13,078 nucleotides of DNA from an uncultured Bacteroidales bacterium (GTDB lineage Bacteria; Bacteroidota; Bacteroidia; Bacteroidales; Marinilabiliaceae). The notes below the pieces were generated by a model that saw only the letters and a list, made by a program, of their open reading frames with translations, was not told the DNA's origin and ran no database searches. The stretch lies in assembly GCA_934717675.1 (NCBI GenBank), contig CAKUYZ010000048.1, forward strand, positions 1 to 13,078, written 5' to 3'. Below, in pieces: positions 1 to 7,314 of the stretch. The stretch's first letter is position 1, and every line of letters starts with the position of its first letter. The position numbers were made by a program, and so were the translations under genes.

Positions 1-1
1 C

Positions 2-1702
2 ATAAACCCCGACGTGGCGCGAGACATCCGCAAATGGCATGACCAAATGGCCGAGAAAGACTCCGCCACAGACCATGACGAGGACTTCGCCAGCGGAGAC
101 AAACCTAGGCGCAACGTGGCGCGCCACATCCACGTCAACCACGGCCGATATGTCGAGAAAGCCATTGCCACGGTGCAGCAGACCCTCAAGGCCGACTCGC
201 AAGTGCGCACAAAATACTCCACGCGCTACCTGGCCATCAAGATGTTGGAAAACGACAAGGCTACGCAAGACATCGTGGCCTCGCTGCCCAACGCGGCCGA
301 GGTGAACGAGGCCTGCCGCAAGGCCCAGGCGCAAATACAGGCCGACCTGCAGACCGACAGCGAGACCGCCATCATGGACGCCAAATACGGGTTCATCCGC
401 GGCGCGCTGGCCGAGGCCGGATACAAAATGGGAGACAAGCTCGGGGCCTACCGCATGACGCACGTGATAGACAAGCTCGTCACCAACAGGTGGCTGGGTT
501 TCCCGCTCTTCTTCGCCATCCTCTTCCTCATGTTCGAGGTGACATTCACGCTGGGCCAAGTGCCAATGGATTGGATTGACGCCGGCGTGGCGTGGCTGGG
601 GCAGACGCTCGGCGGACTGATGCCGGCCGGCCCCGTGCGAGATATGGTCATTGACGGCGCGCTGGCCGGCGTGGGGTCTGTCATTGTCTTCCTGCCGCAA
701 ATCCTCATCCTCTATTTCTTCATCGCCCTTATGGAAGACTCGGGCTACATGGCCCGCGCCGCCTTCATCATGGACAAGTTCATGCACCGCATGGGCCTCC
801 ACGGCAAGTCTTTCATTCCCCTCATCATGGGCTTCGGCTGCAACGTGCCGGCCATCATGGCCACCCGCACCATCGAGAGCAGGCGGAGCAGGCTCGTCAC
901 CATGCTCGTGGTGCCGTTCATGAGTTGCTCGGCGCGGCTGCCCATCTACATTATGATCGTTGGCACTTTCTTCGCCGCGCGGTGGCAGGCGGCCGTCGTG
1001 GTGTCTCTATACGCATTGGGCATCATCATGGCGGTGATCATGAGCCGCGTCTTCTGCCGCTTCGTCATGCGCGATGACGACACCCCGTTCGTCATGGAGC
1101 TGCCGCCCTACCGCTTCCCGACGGCCAAGGCCATCGGCCGGCACACGTGGGAACGCGGCCGCCAATATCTTAAAAAGATGGGTGGCATCATCTTGGTGGC
1201 CAGCGTGATAGTGTGGGCGCTAGGCTACTTCCCGCGCCACGAGGGCGTGAGCCGGCAAGAGCAGCAGGAGCGCAGCTTCATTGGCCAGATTGGGCAGTTT
1301 GTGGAGCCTGTGTTCCGCCCGCAGGGCTTCACCTGGAAACAAGACGTCAGCATCATTGCCGGTGTCGGCGCCAAAGAGATTGTGGCGTCAACGCTCGGCG
1401 TGCTCTATGCCGATGATGACAGTTTCGCCGACGATGACAGCCTAGAAGCCGCCGAGCAAGACGGCGACCAGGGCAAGTATACGGCACTGAGGCAGAAGAT
1501 GGAGGCCGACGGCATGACACCCGTCTCGGCCTACGCCTACCTGCTCTTCATCCTGCTCTACTTCCCCTGCCTGGCCACCGTGGCCGCCATAAAGGCCGAG
1601 ACGGGTTCTTGGAAATGGGCCGTCTTCACGGCCGCATACACCACTGCTGTGGCGTGGGTCGTCTCGGCACTCTTCTTCAGAGTGGCGCAACTGCTGCTAT
1701 GA
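2..1702 (+). CDS. feoB: Ferrous iron transport protein B, C-terminal part (5' truncated by window edge)
   Basis: GTP-dependent inner-membrane Fe2+ permease. The reading frame is open from base 2, so the GTG at base 14 is not a real start; the N-terminal G domain lies outside the window. Numbering from that GTG, residues 1-155 are the soluble helical linker after the G domain. A membrane segment starts near residue 159 (NRWLGFPLFFAILFLMF). The first Gate domain follows with FeoB hallmarks: EDSGYMARAAF, GFGCNVPAIMATR (conserved Cys) and PFMSCSARLPIY. A second Gate half carries VGAKEIVASTLGVLY, and the C-terminal helices include LLYFPCLATVAAIKAE. An acidic loop (DDDSFADDDS) sits between the last two membrane blocks. 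The 562 visible residues plus a missing G domain fit the usual FeoB size. FeoA cannot be seen; it may lie upstream or be fused. The family assignment is secure from the motifs. Confidence 0.96.
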   Translation: MNPDVARDIRKWHDQMAEKDSATDHDEDFASGDKPRRNVARHIHVNHGRYVEKAIATVQQTLKADSQVRTKYSTRYLAIKMLENDKATQDIVASLPNAAEVNEACRKAQAQIQADLQTDSETAIMDAKYGFIRGALAEAGYKMGDKLGAYRMTHVIDKLVTNRWLGFPLFFAILFLMFEVTFTLGQVPMDWIDAGVAWLGQTLGGLMPAGPVRDMVIDGALAGVGSVIVFLPQILILYFFIALMEDSGYMARAAFIMDKFMHRMGLHGKSFIPLIMGFGCNVPAIMATRTIESRRSRLVTMLVVPFMSCSARLPIYIMIVGTFFAARWQAAVVVSLYALGIIMAVIMSRVFCRFVMRDDDTPFVMELPPYRFPTAKAIGRHTWERGRQYLKKMGGIILVASVIVWALGYFPRHEGVSRQEQQERSFIGQIGQFVEPVFRPQGFTWKQDVSIIAGVGAKEIVASTLGVLYADDDSFADDDSLEAAEQDGDQGKYTALRQKMEADGMTPVSAYAYLLFILLYFPCLATVAAIKAETGSWKWAVFTAAYTTAVAWVVSALFFRVAQLLL

Positions 1703-1725
1703 CGGGCTAAGCCGCCGTGTTTTTT
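1702..1725 (+). terminator. Possible intrinsic terminator after feoB
   Basis: The feoB stop is followed at once by an imperfect GC-rich hairpin: ACG (1702-1704) pairs with CGT (1716-1718) and GGC (1705-1707) pairs with GCC (1711-1713), with loop TAA and a two-base bulge (1714-1715). After one G come six T's (1720-1725). The stem is short, so strength is uncertain. The T tract also contains the start of the next gene's -33 box. Confidence 0.45.
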
Positions 1726-1769
1726 GAGAATCAGCAAAAAAAAGCTAATTTTGCCACGCACCTCAAAAA
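1721..1769. repeat. Nested inverted repeats over the repressor promoter (candidate operator)
   Basis: The outer arms TTTTTGAG (1721-1728) and CTCAAAAA (1762-1769) are perfect 8-bp complements. The inner arms GCAAAA (1734-1739) and TTTTGC (1749-1754) are perfect 6-bp complements. The two dyads are almost concentric (centres about 1745 and 1744) and cover the -33 box, the -7 box and the predicted start point. That position suits autoregulation by the HTH protein encoded just downstream. The region is AT-rich, so chance cannot be excluded. Confidence 0.4.
1723..1753 (+). promoter_or_regulatory. Bacteroidota-type promoter for the S24 repressor gene
   Basis: TTTG at 1723-1726, a 19-nt spacer and TAATTTTG at 1746-1753 match the Bacteroides consensus TTTG-N19-21-TAnnTTTG at every specified position. 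Transcription should begin near 1758-1760, giving a leader of about 25 nt before the ATG at 1784. This rules out the in-frame TTG at 1724 as a start, because it lies upstream of the predicted transcript. Confidence 0.8.
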
Positions 1770-1783
1770 GCACACTAGAAATT

Positions 1784-2497
1784 ATGGAGCAAACGCAAAC
1801 CCCGACCCTCCGAGAAGACATAAACCACAGGTTCTGTCAAGCCGTCAACTTCATCTTGAAAAGTCGCCTGGCGCGCAACAAGAATGAGATTATGGAGCGG
1901 CTAGGCCTCTACCTGGGTCGCCTGTCCCTCATCTTGGGCGGCAAAGCCAACGCCTCGACAGACAATCTGTCCATGTTGGCCAAGTCTTACGGCATATCCG
2001 CCGAGTGGCTGCTCCTTGGCAACGGACCCATGATGGCGCGCTTTGGCGGCAACTTGGCCGGGGTGGAGGCGCAGCCCGTGAGAGAGCCGCAGGCTGGCTC
2101 GCTCCCGCTCATCCCCCTCGCCGCCCTGGCGGGCTTCAATGGCGTGGACGAGCCTGGCGTGAGGCTAGACGAGTGCGCCCACTACCTGGTGCCAGAGTTC
2201 GCCCAAGCCGGAGCCGACTTCCTCATAAGGGTGCAAGGCATCTCCATGCAGCCCACGTTTGTCAGTGGCGACCTTGTGGCCTGCAAAAAAATGGATGCCG
2301 ATTCGTGGGTGGACTTCGGAGACGTCTATGTGGTCGATGGTCAGCAGGGCATCATGATCAAGCGCATATTCAATGACTCCGCCACGCCAGACCAGTTTCT
2401 CTGCCGCAGCGACAACCCGGAGGTGGCGCCATTCTCCATAGCCAAGAGCGAGGTCCGCTCGCTGTCTAAAGTCATCGGCGTGGTTCGCACACTCTAA
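1784..2497 (+). CDS. LexA-like transcriptional repressor (HTH plus S24 peptidase domain)
   Basis: A 237-residue cytoplasmic regulator starting MEQTQTPTLRED. This ATG was chosen because the promoter's predicted start point lies just upstream of it. The N-terminal part (about 10-75) is a helix-turn-helix DNA-binding domain, with a Cro/CI-like stretch LSMLAKSYGISAEWLLLGNGP. The C-terminal half is an S24/LexA self-cleavage domain: scissile-type Ala116-Gly117 in PLAALAGF, nucleophile Ser154 in GISMQPTF, and general-base Lys193 in IMIKRIF. The spacings (37 residues Ala to Ser, 39 Ser to Lys) are close to those of E. coli LexA, so self-cleavage looks intact. Many Bacteroidota S24 proteins are of unknown function or phage-derived, so a SOS role is not shown. 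The MATE gene follows 52 nt downstream and is the obvious candidate target besides its own promoter. Confidence 0.85.
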   Translation: MEQTQTPTLREDINHRFCQAVNFILKSRLARNKNEIMERLGLYLGRLSLILGGKANASTDNLSMLAKSYGISAEWLLLGNGPMMARFGGNLAGVEAQPVREPQAGSLPLIPLAALAGFNGVDEPGVRLDECAHYLVPEFAQAGADFLIRVQGISMQPTFVSGDLVACKKMDADSWVDFGDVYVVDGQQGIMIKRIFNDSATPDQFLCRSDNPEVAPFSIAKSEVRSLSKVIGVVRTL

Positions 2498-2516
2498 CCC
2501 GCGCTTTCCCCCATCC

Positions 2517-2530
2517 GCCTCGCGAGAGGC
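2517..2530 (+). other. Small hairpin between repressor and MATE gene
   Basis: GCCTC (2517-2521) and GAGGC (2526-2530) form a 5-bp stem with a GCGA loop, followed by TTCC rather than a T tract. It could stabilise RNA or attenuate weakly, but it is not a convincing terminator, so read-through into the MATE gene is likely. Confidence 0.3.
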
Positions 2531-2549
2531 TTCCGCACACATCTCACAC

Positions 2550-3893
2550 ATGTCCCAAACAACCCTCTGCAGCCGCAGCCGGGGGGGCTACGTCTTGCCC
2601 CTGCTCGCCTTGGCCGCGCCCGTCATCGCCTCACAGGCCAGCTCCATGCTGGTCAATATTGCCGACACGTTCATGGTCGGCCGCCTGGGCGACGTGCCTC
2701 TTGCCGCCGTGTCCTTTTCTGGCAATCTATCAGTGCCGTTCATGTTCCTCGGCATAGGCATGGCCGCCTCCATCACCCCCCTCGTGGGCCGAAGGCTCGG
2801 CCGCGGCCAGACCGACTCCATCAACACGCTCGTGGCGCACGCCCGCGCGCTCAATTGGCGCATCGTCTTGTTCCAGCTCACCGTCATGGCCATCCTCACG
2901 CTGGCCATGCCGCTCATGGGGCAGCCGGCCGAGGTGGTGGACATAGCGCGCTACTACCTGCCCATCTACGCCGCCTCGCTCATAGGGCAGCAGATGTTCG
3001 TGTGCTCCCGCACCATAATAGAGGGGCTGCAAGACACCACGTCGCCCATGGTCATAGGCCTGGCGTGCAACCTGCTCAACATAGCCCTCAACTACGTCTT
3101 CATCTTCGGCGTGGGGACCTATGCCGGCATGGGGGCCTACGGTGCCGCCGTCAGCACCCTCATCTGCCGCACCCTCATGTGGGCGGCCATGGAGGTTGTC
3201 TTGCGCCGCAAGCTGCGCCAGCTGGGCATCGTCCCGGCCCGCAGCCATGCGCACAGCCTCACCACGCGCCTCATGCGCATAGGTCTGCCCCTCGGCGTGC
3301 AGTCCGTCATAGAGTGCATGGGCTTCGCCGTTGGCGGCATCATGATGGGCTGGATAAGCACTGAGGCCATCGCCGCCCATCAGGTGGTCAACCTCTTCAC
3401 CAGCATGACGTTCCTTATGGCCGGAGGCATCGGCACGGCCGTCACCATCAAGGTCTCGATAGACAGCGGGGCGGGCAATATGGCCTCGGCCCGACGCTAC
3501 GTGGTCACGGGCCTGTGCCTCGCCACGGCGTTTATGACGTGCACGGCGCTCACGCTCATAGCCTTGCGCAATGTCTTGCCCGCGCTCGTCATAAGCAGCG
3601 AGGGTGCGCTAGAGATCGCGGCGCACCTCATCCTCGTCGGCGCGCTCTTCCAGCTCTTTGACGGCCTGCAGGTCACGGCCATCGGCGCGCTCCGCGGCTT
3701 CGCCGACTTCAACTACCCCGCCCGCGTAGCCACCATATCCTACGCCGCCACGTGCATCCCCGTGGGCTTTGTCTTGGCCTTCGTCGTGGGGCTTGGCCCC
3801 GTCGGCATCTGGTTCGGCTTCGTGGCCGGACTGGCTCTTGCCGCCACGCTGCTGCTCCTGAGGCTCAAACGCAGGTATATGTCGGCGCAATAG
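2550..3893 (+). CDS. MATE family multidrug efflux transporter (NorM-like)
   Basis: A 447-residue, strongly hydrophobic protein of normal MATE length, with about twelve membrane helices in two homologous halves. MATE proteins export organic cations, drugs or other toxic compounds across the inner membrane, driven by Na+ or H+. Family signs are the opening LLALAAPVIASQASSMLVNIADTFMVG, with the Asp of helix 1, and ASITPLVGRRLGRG after helix 2. The second half opens with RIGLPLGVQSVIECMGF and contains AAHQVVN, matching the repeat pattern. The N-terminus resembles NorM/MdtK more than DinF. No promoter box is visible in the 52-nt gap after the S24 repressor, so the two genes are probably co-transcribed. 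Substrate and coupling ion cannot be read from the sequence. Confidence 0.92.
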   Translation: MSQTTLCSRSRGGYVLPLLALAAPVIASQASSMLVNIADTFMVGRLGDVPLAAVSFSGNLSVPFMFLGIGMAASITPLVGRRLGRGQTDSINTLVAHARALNWRIVLFQLTVMAILTLAMPLMGQPAEVVDIARYYLPIYAASLIGQQMFVCSRTIIEGLQDTTSPMVIGLACNLLNIALNYVFIFGVGTYAGMGAYGAAVSTLICRTLMWAAMEVVLRRKLRQLGIVPARSHAHSLTTRLMRIGLPLGVQSVIECMGFAVGGIMMGWISTEAIAAHQVVNLFTSMTFLMAGGIGTAVTIKVSIDSGAGNMASARRYVVTGLCLATAFMTCTALTLIALRNVLPALVISSEGALEIAAHLILVGALFQLFDGLQVTAIGALRGFADFNYPARVATISYAATCIPVGFVLAFVVGLGPVGIWFGFVAGLALAATLLLLRLKRRYMSAQ

Positions 3894-3915
3894 GGCCGTT
3901 TGTCGGTCTAGCCAA

Positions 3916-3945
3916 TCTGCGCAAAGCGAAAAAATGTTATCTTCG
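3916..3945 (+). promoter_or_regulatory. Possible promoter for the lytTR-znuACB run
   Basis: TATCTTCG at 3938-3945 matches TAnnTTTG at five of six specified positions. A weak TCTG -33 box lies 18 nt upstream (3916-3919). Transcription would start only a few bases before the ATG at 3955, giving a very short leader. The same -7-to-ATG distance recurs at the gntR gene. Confidence 0.45.
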
Positions 3946-3954
3946 CACTGAATC

Positions 3955-4827
3955 ATGGACTTCAGCAAGAACATACCCAAATATTTAGTGGAAAAGGGCA
4001 ACCAGGTGCGACTGGTTGTGTTCACGGCCCTGTTCACCCTCTTCTTTATCAACCTTTTTGAGCCCTATGGCTCCAGGGAGTGGCTGAAGGGCGGAGTGTC
4101 TGAGGGCAGGTACTTCATGCTGTCGTCCCTCCTTGTGGTCATTGGCGCGGTGGTTGTCTCCATCAGCCGCCTCATCTTATACCGCCACTGCAAGTCTTTG
4201 CGTCGCCCAATAGCCTATTGGGCCTACTTGCTGTGGATTGCGGCCGAGGTCGTGGCCATTGCTTTCTCCTTCACCCTGCTGGAGATTTTCATGTTCAATG
4301 ACGCGCGTCCCGTGGGCGAACTGCTGAAAATATCGTTCAAGAACACGGGGTGGATCATCTTGCTGCCATATAGCGTCATGTGGCTATACTTCTCTTGGCG
4401 AGACAAGGACCGCCGACTGAGGATAATAAGCGAATATCGCACCACGCACGCCGGCGCGCCCGGCAAGGCGGACGACCCGCAGATGGTCAACTTCTTCGAC
4501 TCCAAAGGGGAGCTCAAGCTGGCCATAAGCGCAAGCGACCTCCTATACATCAAAGGGGCGGACAACTACCTCACCGTGCACTACGCCGACGGGCAGAAAA
4601 CGGGCTCCTCAATGGTCCGAGGGACGTTTAAGGCCATCGAGGACGACATGAGAGCCAAAGGCATAATCCGATGCCACCGCTCCTATATGGTCAACCGTCA
4701 GCACGTCAGGATGTTTGAGAAGTCGAAAGATGGCTTCGTGGTCAAACTGGACACCCCGGTGCCGACCTCCATTCCCGTCTCAAAAAACTACTCGCAAGAT
4801 GTCTTTGAGCTCTTTGGCCAGCAGTAG
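3955..4827 (+). CDS. Membrane-anchored LytTR-family DNA-binding regulator
   Basis: A 290-residue protein with four predicted membrane helices (about 20-37, 53-76, 87-112 and 131-148) and a C-terminal LytTR DNA-binding domain (about 178-287). LytTR marks are AISASDLLYIKGADNYLTVHY, a central RGTFKAIEDDM helix, and the closing CHRSYMVNRQHV and IPVSKNY segments. There is no receiver domain with a phosphorylatable Asp, so this is a one-component membrane regulator of a type common in Bacteroidota. It would sense something at or in the membrane and bind DNA from the cytoplasmic side. Its last 29 bases overlap the preferred start of the zinc-binding lipoprotein gene, which suggests translational coupling and a link to metal uptake. 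That role is inference; the ligand and target promoters are unknown. Confidence 0.88.
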   Translation: MDFSKNIPKYLVEKGNQVRLVVFTALFTLFFINLFEPYGSREWLKGGVSEGRYFMLSSLLVVIGAVVVSISRLILYRHCKSLRRPIAYWAYLLWIAAEVVAIAFSFTLLEIFMFNDARPVGELLKISFKNTGWIILLPYSVMWLYFSWRDKDRRLRIISEYRTTHAGAPGKADDPQMVNFFDSKGELKLAISASDLLYIKGADNYLTVHYADGQKTGSSMVRGTFKAIEDDMRAKGIIRCHRSYMVNRQHVRMFEKSKDGFVVKLDTPVPTSIPVSKNYSQDVFELFGQQ

Positions 4828-5665
4828 CGTCATGGCGGCCATGTTGGCCCTGGCTGTCACGTCTTGCGGCGGAGGCGAGGGAGCGGGCCGCGAGAGCCTC
4901 ACCGTGTCGAACCCCGCCATGGGTTACTTCGTGTCGCGCCTCTGCCCGCCAGACGTTGAAGTGAACGTCATGATCCCTCTCGGCGCGGACCACGACACAT
5001 ACACCCCGCGCCCCAGCCAAATGGCCAGCCTCTCACACTCCACGGCCTACATTGCCTTCGGCCCGCTTGAGTTCGAGACCACATGGCGAGACCGCATCAT
5101 GGCCGCCGCGCCAAGCCTGAAATGGGCCGACGCGTCACGCGGCATCAGCCTCATAACCACACCATCACACCACGGCCACGCCGCGGCGGCCGACCCGCAC
5201 TACTGGCTCTCGCCCAAACAGGCGGCCACCATGAGCCGCAACGTGGCGGAAATCATCAAGACAGTGATGCCACGCGCCGCCCAATATGCCGACTCCGCGC
5301 TCACTTCGCTGCTGGCCGACGTGGCGCAGGCAGACTCCCTGATGGAACGAGCCGCCAAAGCATGGCCAGGACAGACTTTCGTGGTCTACCACCCAGCCCT
5401 CGCCTACGTGGCGCGAGACTACGGCTTGCGCCAACTCTCCGTGGCCACCGACGGCGTGGCCCCGCAGCCCCGCCGCTACGCCGAGCTGACCAACGACGCA
5501 AAGGCCGCAGGCGCAAGAGTAGTCTTCATCCAGCCCGGCATGACGCCCGACCGCATAGCCGCCACGGCAGAAGAGATTGGGGCCAAAGTGGTCACACTGA
5601 CACCAGAGGCGGCAGACTGGCCCAAGACCATGGCCACCATAGCCGACGCCCTCACGCAGAGATGA
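4799..5665 (+). CDS. znuA: Zinc-type ABC transporter substrate-binding lipoprotein
   Basis: A 288-residue lipoprotein of the metal-binding cluster A-I family that captures Zn2+ for the ATPase and permease encoded next. The ATG at 4799 gives a signal peptide with lipobox VTSC and acylated Cys23. The ATG at 4832 would leave only eleven residues before the Cys, and neither start supplies a clear positive n-region. Likely metal ligands are His65 (GADHDTYTP), His134 (DPHYWLSP) and His198 (VVYHPALAY), with a short His-containing loop just before the second. In this family a His at the third position goes with zinc and a Glu with manganese, so zinc is favoured; copper or other metals are not excluded. 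The gene overlaps lytTR at its 5' end by 29 bp and the ATPase gene at its 3' end by 4 bp, indicating one operon. Confidence 0.88.
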   Translation: MSLSSLASSSVMAAMLALAVTSCGGGEGAGRESLTVSNPAMGYFVSRLCPPDVEVNVMIPLGADHDTYTPRPSQMASLSHSTAYIAFGPLEFETTWRDRIMAAAPSLKWADASRGISLITTPSHHGHAAAADPHYWLSPKQAATMSRNVAEIIKTVMPRAAQYADSALTSLLADVAQADSLMERAAKAWPGQTFVVYHPALAYVARDYGLRQLSVATDGVAPQPRRYAELTNDAKAAGARVVFIQPGMTPDRIAATAEEIGAKVVTLTPEAADWPKTMATIADALTQR

Positions 5666-6273
5666 ACAAAGACGCCCTGCTCACATTTCATGACGTGGCG
5701 GCCGGATATGACGGGCGCGCCATAGTGAGCCACATCTCACTAGAAGTTGACCGAGGCTCGCTGCTCGCGCTCGAAGGAGACAACGGCAGCGGCAAGACGA
5801 CAATAGTGAAAGTGATGCTAGGCCTGCTGCCGCCCTTGCACGGCCACGTGATACGCCATCCCGGGCTAAAGGTGGGCTACATGCCGCAAGCCGTGAGCGC
5901 CGACCTCGACTTCCCCATCGTGGTGCGAGATGTGGTGCTGATGGGGCAGACGCGCGGCCACCACCTGTTCACCACTCGCCAGGCCAAAGACAGAGCCGCG
6001 GAACTCATACGCTTTGCGCACCTAGAGGCCGTGGCGGACAGCCCCATTGGCCAAATATCGGGCGGGCAGAGGCAAAGGGCCATGCTGTGCCGCGCCCTCA
6101 TGAGCCAACCCGACCTGCTCATCCTCGATGAGCCCGTCACATATCTCGACCGCGACTCCGAAGCCACGCTATATGACCTGCTGCCGCGCCTCAAAGGACA
6201 AATGGGCGTGGTGCTCGTCTCGCATGACCGCGACGCAGCAACCCGCGTGGCCACGCAGACACTGACCCTGTAA
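5662..6273 (+). CDS. znuC: Zinc ABC transporter ATP-binding protein
   Basis: A 203-residue ATPase that powers metal import through the permease encoded next. The start is the ATG of an ATGA overlap with the znuA stop; longer in-frame extensions run back through znuA in another frame and are not real. Motifs in order: Walker A GDNGSGKTT (residues 39-47, Lys45), Q-loop region GYMPQ, signature ISGGQRQR, Walker B LLILDEPVTYLD, and H-loop VLVSHD. All catalytic elements are present. The protein stops soon after the H-loop, so it is shorter than ZnuC proteins of about 250 residues that carry a C-terminal extension. ABC ATPases of the metal group are alike, so the metal assignment rests on the neighbours. 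Confidence 0.9.
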   Translation: MNKDALLTFHDVAAGYDGRAIVSHISLEVDRGSLLALEGDNGSGKTTIVKVMLGLLPPLHGHVIRHPGLKVGYMPQAVSADLDFPIVVRDVVLMGQTRGHHLFTTRQAKDRAAELIRFAHLEAVADSPIGQISGGQRQRAMLCRALMSQPDLLILDEPVTYLDRDSEATLYDLLPRLKGQMGVVLVSHDRDAATRVATQTLTL

Positions 6274-6282
6274 CACACCCCA

Positions 6283-7083
6283 ATGGACACCAGCATCTTA
6301 GATTATGCCTTTGCGCGTAACGCCATAGCCGCCGTGTGCCTGCTCGCCGTCTTGAGCGGCGTGGTGGGGACCTACGTGGTGGTGCGCCGCATGGTCTTCT
6401 CGGCCGGTGGTGTCACCCACGCCAGCTTCGGCGGCATAGGGCTGGCCTACTATGCGGGTTTCGACCCCACGCTCGGGGCGTTGGCCTTCGCCGTGGCTTG
6501 CGCGTTAGGCATAAACGTGGCCACGGAGCGCGGCGGCGTCAGGACAGACAGCGCCATTGCCATGCTGTGGTCATTGGGCATGGCAGTGGGCGTAATCTTC
6601 ATGAGCCTCACACCGGGCTATGCGCCAAACCTCATGGGCTTCATGTTTGGCGACGTGCTGGCCGTGAGCCGCGCCGACGTGCTGGCCAGCGGGGCGTTGG
6701 CCATCGTGGTCGTGGCGTTGGCCGTCATCTTCTATCGCCCGCTGCTCTACACATCTTTCGACCCCACATATGCCCAAGTGGCGGGGTGGAGGCCTAGGCT
6801 CGTGTCTGGCATAGCGTCCGTGATCATGGCTTTGGCCATATCGTTGTCCATCAAGGCCGTGGGCATCATCTTGGTGCTGTCCGTCTTCACCATGCCTCAA
6901 GCCATAGCCCTCTGTTTCGTCCACACTCTGCCGTGCGTCATGATTTTTTCCGGCCTCGTGGCACTCATTGGGTGCGCGGCGGGCCTGGCGCTCTCGTTTC
7001 TCTTTGACCTGCCGTCTGGCGCCGTCATCACGGCACTGCTGTCCGTAGCGCTCATCATCATCAAGCTGTCGCGCAGAGGCTGA
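6283..7083 (+). CDS. znuB: Zinc ABC transporter permease
   Basis: A 266-residue inner-membrane permease of the ZnuB/MntB family with about eight helices. Recognisable family segments are the N-terminal ARNAIAAVCLLAVLSGVVGTY, then FSAGGVTHASFGGIGLAYY (the conserved cytoplasmic segment of this family), the middle block TDSAIAMLWSLGMAVGVIF, and the late SIKAVGIILVLSVFTMPQAIA. It forms the membrane channel for ions handed over by the lipoprotein. It starts nine bases after the ATPase gene, so the two are co-transcribed. The stop codon lies inside a hairpin that precedes a run of ten G's. Confidence 0.92.
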   Translation: MDTSILDYAFARNAIAAVCLLAVLSGVVGTYVVVRRMVFSAGGVTHASFGGIGLAYYAGFDPTLGALAFAVACALGINVATERGGVRTDSAIAMLWSLGMAVGVIFMSLTPGYAPNLMGFMFGDVLAVSRADVLASGALAIVVVALAVIFYRPLLYTSFDPTYAQVAGWRPRLVSGIASVIMALAISLSIKAVGIILVLSVFTMPQAIALCFVHTLPCVMIFSGLVALIGCAAGLALSFLFDLPSGAVITALLSVALIIIKLSRRG

Positions 7084-7118
7084 GGGGGGGGGGCCAGCCT
7101 CACCCCTTGGCCAAAGGG
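7076..7118 (+). repeat. Inverted repeats with a G10 tract at the end of znuB
   Basis: GAGGCTG (7076-7082) and CAGCCTC (7095-7101) form a perfect 7-bp stem whose 12-base loop is A, ten G's (7084-7093) and C. The stem covers the znuB stop codon. A second imperfect dyad, CCCCTTGG then CCAAAGGG (7103-7118), follows. There is no T tract, so these are not standard intrinsic terminators, but they may mark the 3' end of the znu transcript. Confidence 0.5.
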
Positions 7119-7238
7119 CAATCTTGCCACACCGCAACTAAGCACCCCGACGAGAAGACGCCCCACGGCTCGCCTCCTAAGCATTTCGCCGCCCCACCCG
7201 CCCTTCCAAAACTTTTCCCAACATTTGCGCATTTTATT

Positions 7239-7269
7239 GTTGCGGGAATGTAAAGTCTGCTTATATTTG
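7239..7269 (+). promoter_or_regulatory. Bacteroidota-type promoter for the ABC/GIN/GntR cluster
   Basis: GTTG at 7239-7242, a 19-nt spacer and a perfect TATATTTG at 7262-7269. Transcription should start near 7274-7276, leaving a leader of about 40 nt before the ATG at 7315. It is the only strong promoter seen between znuB and the ABC gene, and the 7084-7314 gap holds no credible coding sequence. Confidence 0.75.
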
Positions 7270-7314
7270 CAGTGTACTACACAGGTATGACACCAACACA
7301 ATGCGACTATTGCC

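Noticed and set aside
14..16. GTG as the start of feoB
   Set aside because: The frame is open upstream to the window edge and the FeoB G domain must precede it, so the gene is truncated and not started here.
1724..1783. N-terminal extension of the S24 repressor from a TTG
   Set aside because: It lies inside and upstream of a perfect promoter, so the transcript would not contain it; the ATG at 1784 fits.
2730..3380. Long minus-strand frame opposite the MATE gene
   Set aside because: Its composition (His/Gly/Asp/Glu-rich) is that of an antisense shadow of a GC-rich membrane protein gene, with no recognisable motif.
4715..4798. Longer znuA start within lytTR
   Set aside because: It would put a basic, non-hydrophobic stretch before the lipoprotein signal; the ATG at 4799 gives a normal-length signal peptide.
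5083..5661. Extended open frame upstream of znuC
   Set aside because: It is the out-of-frame shadow of znuA, rich in Arg/His/Pro; homology to ABC ATPases begins at the ATG of the 4-bp overlap.
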